A DNA stretch of 5,736 bases. Origin: Anaerolineales bacterium. Lineage in GTDB: Bacteria > Chloroflexota > Anaerolineae > Anaerolineales > E44-bin32. Position numbers and translations under genes: made by a program. The notes beneath the pieces were generated by a model, which worked only from the letters and a program-made list of their open reading frames with translations, did not search any database and was not told the origin of the DNA. The stretch is taken from assembly GCA_030642885.1 (NCBI GenBank), contig DAOWMX010000151.1, positions 1-5,736 of the forward strand, read 5' to 3'. Positions 1-5,628 of this stretch are shown one piece after another (the first letter of the stretch is position 1; each line of letters begins with the position of its first letter).

Positions 1-139
1 CTTCTGGCGTCATCGCGACAAAGGTAGGCTCAAAATCACGGGTCCGAACTTCGGGAGGGCGCGCCTCAACCTCCACGTAGGGCATCTTCATTCGCGCTTT
101 GCGATCAATGACTACTTCTGATCCTTCAGGTCCTGACAT
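1..139 (-). CDS. N-terminal fragment of a probable GltD-type FAD/NAD(P) oxidoreductase (partial)
   Basis: An open frame on the minus strand starts with ATG at 139-137 and runs off the left edge, giving 46 codons. It begins MSGPEGSEVVIDRKAR and continues with a proline- and acid-rich stretch (MPYVEVEARPPEVRTRDFEP), ending FVAMTPE at the edge. This resembles the N-terminus of glutamate-synthase small-subunit-like flavoproteins, where a 'MPEQDPxxRxxNFxEVxxGYTPE' stretch precedes the cysteines that bind 4Fe-4S clusters. Those proteins pass electrons between NAD(P)H, FAD and iron-sulfur clusters, as in glutamate synthase, dihydropyrimidine dehydrogenase PreT and NfnB. The cysteines, FAD site and NAD site would lie outside the window, so the exact enzyme cannot be named. 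The start is supported by GGAG (147-150 on this strand) 7 nt upstream. The gene is divergent from the exporter operon and shares its upstream region. I am fairly sure it is coding and moderately sure of the family. Confidence 0.62.
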   Translation of the reverse strand, partial: MSGPEGSEVVIDRKARMKMPYVEVEARPPEVRTRDFEPTFVAMTPE

Positions 140-185
140 AACAGTGCTCCATCTTCAAGGCTGTTGTCCAACTCTAAGAATTTTA

Positions 186-202
186 CAGACCAAAGTGGTC
201 TG
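186..202. promoter_or_regulatory. Perfect 7-bp inverted repeat, possible repressor operator
   Basis: CAGACCA-AAG-TGGTCTG is a perfect 7-bp inverted repeat around 3 nt. It lies 47-63 bp upstream of the leftward start codon. If the TAATAT at 203-208 is that gene's -10 box, the palindrome covers the predicted transcription start, where a repressor would typically bind. Its ACCA-N3-TGGT core has the half-sites of GntR-family operators, but inverted relative to the usual TGGT-N3-ACCA. No regulator gene lies in the window, so the binding protein is unknown. It could also act as a small hairpin in the 5' leader. Confidence 0.35.
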
Positions 203-231
203 ATATTAGTCGAAAACGTCACTCTAGTCTG
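203..231 (-). promoter_or_regulatory. Candidate leftward promoter with weak -35, next to a CRP-type site
   Basis: On the minus strand, CAGACT (231-226) and TAATAT (208-203) are separated by 17 nt. The -10 matches the TATAAT consensus at four of six positions and the -35 at only three. The predicted transcription start is near 196, leaving a leader of about 57 nt before the ATG at 139. The poor -35 overlaps the edge of the CRP-type site at 230-245, as in activator-dependent promoters. On the boxes alone this is a weak call; the spacing to the CRP-type site gives it weight. Confidence 0.35.
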
Positions 232-245
232 TGACGGTTGTCACA
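230..245. promoter_or_regulatory. CRP/FNR-family binding site (TGTGA-N6-TCACA)
   Basis: TGTGACGGTTGTCACA matches the classical CRP core TGTGA-N6-TCACA at all ten defined positions, and its central symmetry extends to a 6-bp stem (TGTGAC/GTCACA). Its centre lies between 237 and 238, which is -41.5 from the start predicted for the leftward promoter, the usual class II activator position. It lies about 316 bp upstream of the exporter start codon, so direct control of that operon is less likely. CRP/FNR-type regulators in other phyla do not always use this exact core, so whether this organism has a matching protein is unknown. Confidence 0.48.
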
Positions 246-433
246 AGCTCGGATGGCTTATCAATGTTGCGGTAAAATGTATCCTGTTATTAAGTATCTT
301 GGCATCCGTCAGCGATGGTGAAGATAACTGCGGGGCTCTAAGAACCTTCGTAATCAGCAATCTTGGAACCAGTTTGTTAGGCAAGGGGATTTCGACTCGT
401 CTGTTTCCTGCGTCAGTAGACTGTCAGTGTATC

Positions 434-462
434 TTCACAACAGCTTCATATTTATTTATTAT
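434..462 (+). promoter_or_regulatory. Candidate sigma-70-type promoter for the exporter operon
   Basis: TTCACA (434-439) and TATTAT (457-462) are 17 nt apart and each differs from consensus at one position. The start would be near 469, giving a leader of about 90 nt before the ATG at 561. The region is AT-rich, so a match of this quality may arise by chance; no better-spaced pair was found closer to the gene. Confidence 0.33.
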
Positions 463-560
463 TATTCTGCACATAGTAGATAACAGAAGTTGATTATGAT
501 CGCATTGTTAAAATTTGAATCACGCCAGATTTCCAATGGTCGTATGGAGGAAAACGTTAC

Positions 561-1964
561 ATGAAGCGTTGGGTAGTTATCTTAATTGTTGCCGTAGTCC
601 TGGTCGCCGGGGTCTTTGGCGTTCAAGCATACAATAAATCTCAGGCTCAGAAGAGCATTGAGGATCTTCAAACGGAGATCATCGCCGAAGGTGATTTAAC
701 GGCGACCGTAGGCGCGACGGGGAGCGTGCGCTCGAATCAAACTGCCCTGCTCAGTTTCCTGACGAGCGGAACAGTAGATTTCGTCCATCAGGATCTGGGC
801 GAGCGAGTATCTGCGGGAGAAGTGTTGGCTACATTGAAGATGAACTCACTTTCATCCCAGATCATCCTGGCCGAAGCTGAACTCGTTTCTGCAAAGCGTG
901 CTCTGGAGGATTTGATATTTTCCCGGCAGGCCTCCGCCGCGGCGCAGCTGGCGCTGGCACAGGCGGTCGAGACGCTTGAGGATGCAGAGTATGTAGAGTA
1001 CGTACGGCAGGAGGGATATCGAGCCAGTTCAGACACAATCAAAGCTGCAGAGGCGAATCTTTTGTTAGCGAACGAAGAGGTGGATGTTGCTCAGCAGCGT
1101 TACGACCATGCCACTGGTGATACCAGTAGGGCGTTGGCTCTTTCGAATCTTGTCTCGGCGAAAAAGAAGCGGGATTCGATTCAAAGGAATTTAAATTGGT
1201 ACCAGGGGTCCCCAACCGAAGGTGAACAAGCATTACTTGATGCCGATGTTGCCATCGCCGAGGCGCGTCTGGCTGATGCGCAGCGAGAGTGGGAGCGGGT
1301 GAAGGATGGGCCGAATCCGGATGATGTTCGCGCAGCAGAGGCGCGTGTAGCCGCGTCGGAAGCTACGCTGGATATGGCGCGCATCACTGCTCCCTTTGCG
1401 GGAAACATAACCTCGATCGATGTGCTGGCAGGAGATAAAATCTCTCCAGGTACGCCAGGGTTCCGGATCGACGACCTCTCCCGCCTGCTGGTGGAAGTGG
1501 AAATATCCGAGGTGGATATCAACCGCGTTGCCTTAGGGCAACCTGTAACTTTGAATTTCGACGCTGTGTTGGACCAGGTTTATAACGGAGTCGTCGTGGA
1601 AAAAGGCTTGATTGGCACCTCCCTGCAGGGTGTTGTAAGTTTTCCCGTGACCGTAGAACTCATGGATGCCGATGAAGCCATCAAGCCTGGAATGACAGCC
1701 GCAGTGAACATCATCGTTGAGCAGATTGAAAACGTCGTGCTTGTTCCAAATCGCGCTGTACGTGTGCGGAATGGGGACCGAGTAGTCTACCTGCTCGTGG
1801 ATGGCGTGATAACACCAACAATGGTCGTTCTCGGTGCAACGTCCGACCTCTACAGCGAAATCTTAGAAGGCGACGTTAACGTGGGCGATGAGGTCATTCT
1901 GAATCCGCCATCCTTCATTTTTGAAGTCGGAGAACAGCCTCCGTTCATGGGTGGAATGCGATGA
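561..1964 (+). CDS. HlyD/MacA-type membrane-fusion (periplasmic adaptor) subunit of an ABC exporter
   Basis: This 467-residue protein is the adaptor of a tripartite exporter, linking the permease to the extracytoplasmic side. Residues 4-22 form one hydrophobic N-terminal anchor. Residues about 44-95 make the first half of a biotinyl-lipoyl-like domain (GSVRSNQTALLSF, then GERVSAGEVLATL). Residues about 97-275 are an alanine-, glutamate- and arginine-rich coiled-coil hairpin, broken near 213-221 (WYQGSPTEG) and 249-254 (DGPNPD). The second lipoyl half follows from 274 (ARITAPFAGNI), then a beta-barrel (about 307-387) and a membrane-proximal domain (about 390-448) starting VVLVPNRAV. The start is supported by GGAGG 10 nt upstream. 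The protein is longer than E. coli MacA (about 370 residues), mainly through the hairpin. It overlaps the ATPase gene by 4 bp. In an organism without an outer membrane it would work without TolC, like Bacillus YknX. The substrate cannot be read from the sequence. Confidence 0.93.
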   Translation: MKRWVVILIVAVVLVAGVFGVQAYNKSQAQKSIEDLQTEIIAEGDLTATVGATGSVRSNQTALLSFLTSGTVDFVHQDLGERVSAGEVLATLKMNSLSSQIILAEAELVSAKRALEDLIFSRQASAAAQLALAQAVETLEDAEYVEYVRQEGYRASSDTIKAAEANLLLANEEVDVAQQRYDHATGDTSRALALSNLVSAKKKRDSIQRNLNWYQGSPTEGEQALLDADVAIAEARLADAQREWERVKDGPNPDDVRAAEARVAASEATLDMARITAPFAGNITSIDVLAGDKISPGTPGFRIDDLSRLLVEVEISEVDINRVALGQPVTLNFDAVLDQVYNGVVVEKGLIGTSLQGVVSFPVTVELMDADEAIKPGMTAAVNIIVEQIENVVLVPNRAVRVRNGDRVVYLLVDGVITPTMVVLGATSDLYSEILEGDVNVGDEVILNPPSFIFEVGEQPPFMGGMR

Positions 1965-2653
1965 GCGATTGGGTTATCGAGGCCGAAGGAATCACGAAAG
2001 TTTACCGTATGGGCGACATCGAAGTTCATGCGCTGCGCGGAGTTGATGTGCGTATAGCTCGCGGCGAGATTGTCTCCATTATGGGACCCTCCGGCTCTGG
2101 CAAGACGACGTTGATGAACATTCTGGGCTGCCTGGACCGGCCCACTTCAGGAAGTTACAGTTTGGACGGAAGCCAGGTGGCTGAGTTAGGTGATGATCAA
2201 CTGGCAGAAATCCGAAACAAAAAGGTGGGTTTTGTGTTCCAGAGCTTCAACCTTCTCGGGCGCCAGACTGCATTGACCAACGTCGAGTTACCCATGCGCT
2301 ACGCTGGGGTATCGAACGACCGCCGCAAGCGGGCCATGGAAGCGCTTGAAGCAGTTGGTTTGGGAGATCGAGTCAAGCATCGCCCAAACGAGTTGTCCGG
2401 CGGACAGCAGCAGCGCGTGGCTATCGCCCGCGCGCTGGTCAACAACCCGTCCATGATTATGGCTGACGAGCCGACAGGTAACCTGGATTCAAAATCGGGC
2501 GTTGAGATTGTGCAGATTCTCCTTGACCTGAATAAGAATTTAGGCACGACACTCATATTCGTCACGCATGATCCGGAGATAGCTGCACATACGAAGCGGG
2601 TGATCAGCCTGCTAGACGGTTTGATCACGGAAGATCGGATTGTTGAGACGTAA
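1961..2653 (+). CDS. MacB/LolD/YknY-type ABC transporter ATPase
   Basis: This 230-residue cytoplasmic ATPase powers the adjacent permease. All nucleotide-binding motifs are intact: Walker A GPSGSGKT (42-49), Q-loop Gln94 in FVFQSFNLL, signature LSGGQ (145-149), Walker B ending in Asp169-Glu170 (IMADEPTGNLD) and switch His203 (VTHD). The stretches GCLDRPTSG and DEPTGNLDS mark the MacB/LolD/FtsE subgroup, whose transporters use the ATPase cycle to drive a mechanical movement of the permease instead of passing substrate through a channel. The length is normal for a free-standing ATPase; in E. coli MacB this domain is fused to the permease, whereas here they are separate, as in Bacillus YknXYZ. 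The start codon lies inside the stop of the preceding gene (ATGA), and the ribosome binding site is weak, so translation is probably coupled to the adaptor gene. Confidence 0.95.
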   Translation: MSDWVIEAEGITKVYRMGDIEVHALRGVDVRIARGEIVSIMGPSGSGKTTLMNILGCLDRPTSGSYSLDGSQVAELGDDQLAEIRNKKVGFVFQSFNLLGRQTALTNVELPMRYAGVSNDRRKRAMEALEAVGLGDRVKHRPNELSGGQQQRVAIARALVNNPSMIMADEPTGNLDSKSGVEIVQILLDLNKNLGTTLIFVTHDPEIAAHTKRVISLLDGLITEDRIVET

Positions 2654-2657
2654 AAAC

Positions 2658-2675
2658 CTGCTGCTGGAGCAGCGG
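2658..2675 (+). other. Small GC-rich hairpin between ATPase and permease genes
   Basis: CTGCTGC-TGGA-GCAGCGG folds into a 7-bp stem with one G-T pair and a 4-nt loop. It begins 4 nt after the ATPase stop codon and ends 34 nt before the permease start. No U-run follows, so it is not an intrinsic terminator. It could set mRNA stability or the relative amounts of ATPase and permease, or may simply be chance. Confidence 0.3.
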
Positions 2676-2695
2676 TGGATGTCACCAGTAACACG

Positions 2696-2702
2696 AAAAA
2701 GG
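2696..2702 (+). promoter_or_regulatory. Ribosome binding site deciding the permease start
   Basis: AAAAAGG lies 1 nt before a first ATG at 2704 and 7 nt before a second, in-frame ATG at 2710. Only the second has workable spacing, so 2710 is preferred. Confidence 0.5.
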
Positions 2703-2709
2703 TATGTAT

Positions 2710-3936
2710 ATGGACTTGTGGAGAATCGTCTTAGAGGCGCTGGATAGCCTGGCCAGTAACAAAGTGCGCTCGGCATTAACCGTGCTGGGCATTGTGATCG
2801 GCGTAGGCGCTGTAATTGCCATGCTGGCCATCGGTACTGGAGCGCAGAATACCATCACTGGATCGATCAGCGGGATTGGAACTAATCTGCTCTTCGTAAT
2901 GAGGGGAGGCAATGATGAAGTTCGTAATCCCCAACCGCTCACACTCGGTGATGCTGAGGCGATGCGCGATTCCTTCGCCGCGCCATCGGTTATAGGTGTG
3001 GCCCCGGTTCTTCAAGGCAGCGCGGAGATCACGTTCGCAGGCGAGGGTGATATTGTTGCCGCGGTTGGCGTGACCCCTGAACATGAGTCAGTACGCAACA
3101 TTGAGATTACCGAAGGTGAGTTCATCAACGAAATCCACGTATTGGGTCGTTCAGCTGTGGTGGTGTTAGGGCCGGATGTCGCCGAAACCCTATTTGGCAG
3201 GACGGAGAGCATTGTTGGCGAGTCGGTCCGCATCGAAGGACAGCCTTTTAGAGTCATCGGAATTACAGTCGCCAAAGGTGGGCAGGGGCCAAGCAACGAA
3301 GACAATCAGATTCTTATCCCGATGTCCACGGCGCAAACTCGACTTTTTCGGCGGTCTGGCAGCGATCAAGTGGACATGATTTTAGTACAGGCCATCAACG
3401 CCGATGGCGTTATCACGGCTGAAGAAGAGATATCCGCGATATTGCGCAATCGCCACCGCACTGCCATTGGTGAGGACGATTTCACCACCTTTAGCCAACA
3501 GAGCTTTCTGCAAGTGGCAGAGACAATCACAAACGTGTTCACAATCTTTCTCGGCGGCGTTGCCGGTATTTCTCTCCTCGTAGGCGGGATCGGGATTATG
3601 AACATCATGCTGGTGTCGGTGACTGAACGCACGCGCGAGATCGGCTTACGGAAAGCTGTAGGTGCTCGAAAACGGGATATCATGCTCCAGTTCTTGGCTG
3701 AATCGGCTTTATTGAGCCTCTTCGGAGGGCTCATCGGCATCGTCCTGGGATGGGCGCTCTCTATGCTCATAGGTGCAATATCTGCTGCCTCGAATGCGGA
3801 TATCAACCCTGTTGTGGGCATTGACGCAGTCCTGCTAGCGACAATATTCTCCGCAGCAGTGGGCCTCTTCTTCGGCTTGTACCCTGCCAAGCGCGCTGCC
3901 GATCTTGAACCGGTGGAAGCGCTGCGTTACGAGTAG
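2710..3936 (+). CDS. MacB/YknZ-type ABC transporter permease (MacB_PCD + FtsX domains)
   Basis: This protein of 408 residues (410 if started at 2704) is the membrane subunit of the exporter. It has the four-helix layout of type VII ABC transporters: helix 1 near residues 23-43, a large extracytoplasmic MacB_PCD domain (about 45-270), and three helices near 276-303, 330-355 and 370-392 forming the FtsX domain. The coupling segment after helix 2, ERTREIGLRKAVGARKRDI, and the C-terminus YPAKRAADLEPVEALRYE are hallmarks of the family. Family knowledge suggests it moves the adaptor through ATP-driven conformational change to push out peptides, lipids or toxic compounds. No ATPase domain is fused to it; that function comes from the gene 56 bp upstream. 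It is the last gene of the operon and is followed by a hairpin terminator. It appears intact. The substrate is unknown, so macB would be only a family label. Confidence 0.93.
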   Translation: MDLWRIVLEALDSLASNKVRSALTVLGIVIGVGAVIAMLAIGTGAQNTITGSISGIGTNLLFVMRGGNDEVRNPQPLTLGDAEAMRDSFAAPSVIGVAPVLQGSAEITFAGEGDIVAAVGVTPEHESVRNIEITEGEFINEIHVLGRSAVVVLGPDVAETLFGRTESIVGESVRIEGQPFRVIGITVAKGGQGPSNEDNQILIPMSTAQTRLFRRSGSDQVDMILVQAINADGVITAEEEISAILRNRHRTAIGEDDFTTFSQQSFLQVAETITNVFTIFLGGVAGISLLVGGIGIMNIMLVSVTERTREIGLRKAVGARKRDIMLQFLAESALLSLFGGLIGIVLGWALSMLIGAISAASNADINPVVGIDAVLLATIFSAAVGLFFGLYPAKRAADLEPVEALRYE

Positions 3937-3972
3937 AGTTGGACTTTCCCTTCGCCTGACGATGAAAAAGAA

Positions 3973-3998
3973 GCGGGTCGACCTTGAGGTCGCCCCGT
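3973..3998. terminator. Hairpin terminator in the convergent spacer, probably bidirectional
   Basis: Arms 3973-3983 and 3988-3998 pair around a TTGA loop: five perfect pairs (CGACC/GGTCG), one T-C mismatch, four G-C pairs and a closing G-T. On the minus strand the stem is followed by TTCTTTTT, a good U-tract; on the plus strand only TTAAGTTTA follows. It therefore should stop leftward transcripts of the FAD oxidoreductase gene best, about 160 nt past its stop codon, and rightward transcripts of the exporter operon, 36 nt past its stop, less strictly. The rest of the 222-bp spacer shows no convincing gene. Confidence 0.65.
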
Positions 3999-4158
3999 TA
4001 AGTTTAAGCAAAATGTTACCGGCAGCGTTGGGATGTACGTTTTTCGTAGGAAGCCCCTAGAATCTAAAGTAAGAGATGGTGAAAGGCCCAGTGCGTGCAA
4101 TCCCAGGATGATCGATAGCCCCCTGTTTTATCTCCATGGCATCTATGTCACCTGGCGC

Positions 4159-5334
4159 TTATCCTACAATGCTGTAATCATACTGCCCGCGGACGGGCTT
4201 GCCCTCTTCATAGCGAGTTCGACGAAATAGGTACCGTTCCATTCCCGGTGTCTCTACACCGGTGACCATGTCCGCGGTCATCAGGCCCACGGCCGGACCA
4301 AGCTTAAACCCATGGCCGCTGAAACCTGCACAGACGTAGAGCCCGCTCCCTTCAATTATTTCATCGATGATGGGATGCCAATCAGGGGTGATTGCATATA
4401 AAGCCGCGAACCCGCCTGCGCTCTCGCTATCCTCAAGTGCTGGGAACCGTTTCACCAAACGCTCACCGGCGTCGGCGATGAAGTCGAAATCGACATTCTC
4501 GTTGTAGGCGTCAGGATCGACAATGTAATTCTCCTCTTCGGGATCGATCAAGCCGACCAGTGTCAGATCACCTGTTTCTGGGCGCCAGTACACAGCGTGA
4601 ACGAAATCCGCTACAACAGGGTGATGGTCTCTGTAAGGAGAAGGCCGGCGGAAGAATGCAGCCTGCACCCGGCAGGAATTGATGGGCAGCTCAACACCGG
4701 CTAAGCGGGCGATCCCGGCGCCCCAGGGACCACCGCAGTTGATGACCACTGGAGCGTCGAAGCTCTCAAGTGGAGTTTCTACGCCGATCACTTTTCCCCC
4801 GCCGAGACGTATTCCTGAAACGAGAGTTTCCTGATAGACACGTGCCCCGTGATCTTTCGCAGCCCGAACATAGCCGTTTAATGTGAGGTTCGGGTCGGCA
4901 TACCCAGATTGCGGCTCATACGCGGCGAGGGTCGTTTCGCCAAGGGCGATGTACGGCCAACGCTTCTGGATTTCATCACGGTTGAGGATCTCAGTTTCAA
5001 TTCCCAGCCCTCGATGGAGGGCGACATTTTCCTGCAGCCCTTTTACATCGCTCGCGGAAGTCAGGACCAGGAAACCGGCTTGTGTAAAACCACACTCACC
5101 GGTCACTGCGTCCGAGAAATTCTGAAAGACGCCCAGGCTGTGATGCGCCATTCGGGCGGTGACTTCATTCGAGTAATGCTGGCGTATGATTGCCGAGGAC
5201 TTACCGGTCGAGCCGGTGCCGATCGTGCTTTTTTCTAATACAGCGACTTTCAATCCTCGTTTTGAGAGTTCCAATGCTGTGCTGCAGCCCATGATGCCGG
5301 CACCGATGATGATGACGTCGTAGGTTTGACCCAT
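4159..5334 (-). CDS. FAD-dependent oxidoreductase, DadA / sarcosine-oxidase-beta family
   Basis: This 391-residue flavoprotein most likely oxidises the C-N bond of an amino acid or secondary amine (sarcosine-, dimethylglycine- or D-amino-acid-like) using FAD. The N-terminal Rossmann fold shows YDVIIIGAGIMG with the dinucleotide motif at residues 11-16, and Glu34 at the end of strand 2 to bind the FAD ribose. STGKSSAIIRQHYS (42-55), NCGGPWG (199-205), TPDWHPIID (316-324) and the C-terminal GFSGHGFKLGP (337-347) are typical of the SoxB/DadA group. The cysteine that covalently holds flavin in monomeric sarcosine oxidase appears to be Ala here, suggesting non-covalent FAD. No folate-binding domain or partner subunit genes (soxA, D, G) are in the window. 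Start choice: AGGAG lies 9 nt before the ATG at 5334 but directly abuts the in-frame ATG at 5343, so 5334 is preferred; the alternative adds three residues. The exact substrate is not readable. Confidence 0.9.
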   Translation of the reverse strand: MGQTYDVIIIGAGIMGCSTALELSKRGLKVAVLEKSTIGTGSTGKSSAIIRQHYSNEVTARMAHHSLGVFQNFSDAVTGECGFTQAGFLVLTSASDVKGLQENVALHRGLGIETEILNRDEIQKRWPYIALGETTLAAYEPQSGYADPNLTLNGYVRAAKDHGARVYQETLVSGIRLGGGKVIGVETPLESFDAPVVINCGGPWGAGIARLAGVELPINSCRVQAAFFRRPSPYRDHHPVVADFVHAVYWRPETGDLTLVGLIDPEEENYIVDPDAYNENVDFDFIADAGERLVKRFPALEDSESAGGFAALYAITPDWHPIIDEIIEGSGLYVCAGFSGHGFKLGPAVGLMTADMVTGVETPGMERYLFRRTRYEEGKPVRGQYDYSIVG

Positions 5335-5343
5335 ACTTCTCAT

Positions 5344-5348
5344 CTCCT
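5344..5348 (-). promoter_or_regulatory. Ribosome binding site deciding the FAD oxidoreductase start
   Basis: AGGAG on the minus strand touches the ATG at 5343 with no spacer and lies 9 nt before the in-frame ATG at 5334. Only the second spacing is functional. A second purine run, GGAGG at 5358-5362, is too far from either start. Confidence 0.6.
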
Positions 5349-5366
5349 GTCGCGATGCCTCCTAAT

Positions 5367-5394
5367 CTTATATCCAGAAGGGGTTAACCGGCAA
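5367..5394 (-). promoter_or_regulatory. Candidate sigma-70-type promoter of the FAD oxidoreductase gene
   Basis: On the minus strand, TTGCCG (5394-5389) and TATAAG (5372-5367) are 16 nt apart, matching consensus at four and five of six positions. The start would be near 5360, giving a leader of about 26 nt that includes the AGGAG ribosome binding site. The spacer and -35 edge contain the palindrome GGTTAACC (5382-5389), a possible but unsupported operator. Confidence 0.4.
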
Positions 5395-5536
5395 CGCCAC
5401 CCTTCGTTGAAATCGATCGCGGTGAGCGCAGAAGAAAGCTCGATAGCGTATTTAAGATACCCAGCTCCACGACATGAATAAGTCGTAGGGGTCGACCCGT
5501 GTGTCGGCCCGCCGCTATCAAGCCCCCACCTCCCAT

Positions 5537-5569
5537 AACCTCCCGCAGGTTTCAAACCTGCGGGAGGTT
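5537..5569. repeat. Perfect 33-bp palindrome (16-bp arms, 1-nt centre)
   Basis: AACCTCCCGCAGGTTT and its exact reverse complement flank a single C at 5553. Such symmetry in non-coding DNA suggests a REP-like dispersed palindrome. From memory, similar CCTCCCGCAGG or CCTCGGAGG palindromes occur between genes in Chloroflexota, but this was not checked. There is no U-tract on the plus strand (TTTACG follows) or the minus strand (ATGGGAGG follows), so it is not a classical terminator, although its strong stem could still slow polymerase or protect mRNA ends. Confidence 0.75.
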
Positions 5570-5586
5570 TACGTGCAAACCTCACA

Positions 5587-5599
5587 GCGCAGCCTGCGC
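5587..5599. repeat. Short GCGCAG/CTGCGC palindrome
   Basis: GCGCAG-C-CTGCGC is a perfect 6-bp inverted repeat with a 1-nt centre; as RNA it would form a 4-bp stem with a 5-nt loop. It is the middle of three hairpin units between the FAD gene and the presumed intron. Confidence 0.4.
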
Positions 5600-5606
5600 C
5601 TGCGAC

Positions 5607-5623
5607 CGGAAGCAGAGCTTCCG
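5607..5623. repeat. Hairpin CGGAAGC-AGA-GCTTCCG just before the presumed intron
   Basis: A perfect 7-bp stem around AGA ends 5 nt before the GTGCG at 5629. Group IIC introns are known to insert directly downstream of hairpins such as terminators, recognising the stem plus a short intron-binding site, so this may be the insertion target, with CACTC (5624-5628) as the candidate binding site. It could also belong to a dispersed repeat family with the neighbouring palindromes. Confidence 0.5.
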
Positions 5624-5628
5624 CACTC

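Larger units (their letters stand above)
140..560. other. Divergent intergenic region with control elements for both flanking genes
   Basis: This 421-bp stretch separates the leftward oxidoreductase gene from the rightward exporter operon and is more AT-rich than the genes around it, especially at 440-520. It contains a 7-bp palindrome (186-202), a CRP/FNR-type site (230-245), a leftward -10/-35 pair (203-231), a rightward promoter candidate (434-462) and the exporter ribosome binding site GGAGG (546-550). The part from about 250 to 430 shows nothing I recognise. A plus-strand frame through 164-493 would start at TTG without a convincing ribosome binding site and runs across all the control elements, so I do not treat it as a gene. 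Confidence 0.6.
5335..5628. other. Non-coding region upstream of the FAD oxidoreductase, rich in palindromes
   Basis: This region between the FAD gene and the presumed intron start holds the FAD gene's ribosome binding site and promoter candidate (5344-5394), then about 140 bp in which I recognise nothing beyond the short palindrome GGGTCGACCC at 5489-5498. It ends with three hairpin-forming units at 5537-5569, 5587-5599 and 5607-5623. A minus-strand frame across 5340-5648 reads through all these palindromes, has no recognisable protein character and is not called as a gene. Confidence 0.5.

Noticed and set aside
164..493. Plus-strand 109-codon open frame in the divergent intergenic region
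   Set aside because: It begins at TTG with only AAGG three bases away, overlaps the CRP-type site, palindrome and promoter candidates, and its translation shows no recognisable domain. Its hydrophobic patches reflect AT-rich DNA.
490..514. TTGATT and TAAAAT as a promoter close to the exporter start
   Set aside because: The spacer is only 13 nt, too short for a functional sigma-70 promoter.
3366..3890. Long minus-strand open frame inside the permease gene (174 codons)
   Set aside because: It is antisense to a clearly identified permease and is a by-product of its codon pattern; no domain is recognisable.
4057..4137. Minus-strand 26-codon frame just after the FAD oxidoreductase gene (starts MEIKQGAIDHPG)
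   Set aside because: The only nearby purine-rich stretch is too far from the ATG, and the peptide is too short to judge. It lies before the terminator, so it would be transcribed, but there is no evidence that it is translated.
4033..4230. Plus-strand 65-codon open frame in the convergent spacer
   Set aside because: It runs into the 3' end of the FAD oxidoreductase gene on the opposite strand, has no good ribosome binding site and no recognisable protein character.
5537..5569. Interpreting the 33-bp palindrome as a CRISPR repeat
   Set aside because: Only one copy occurs in the window, there are no regularly spaced repeats or spacers, and there are no cas genes.
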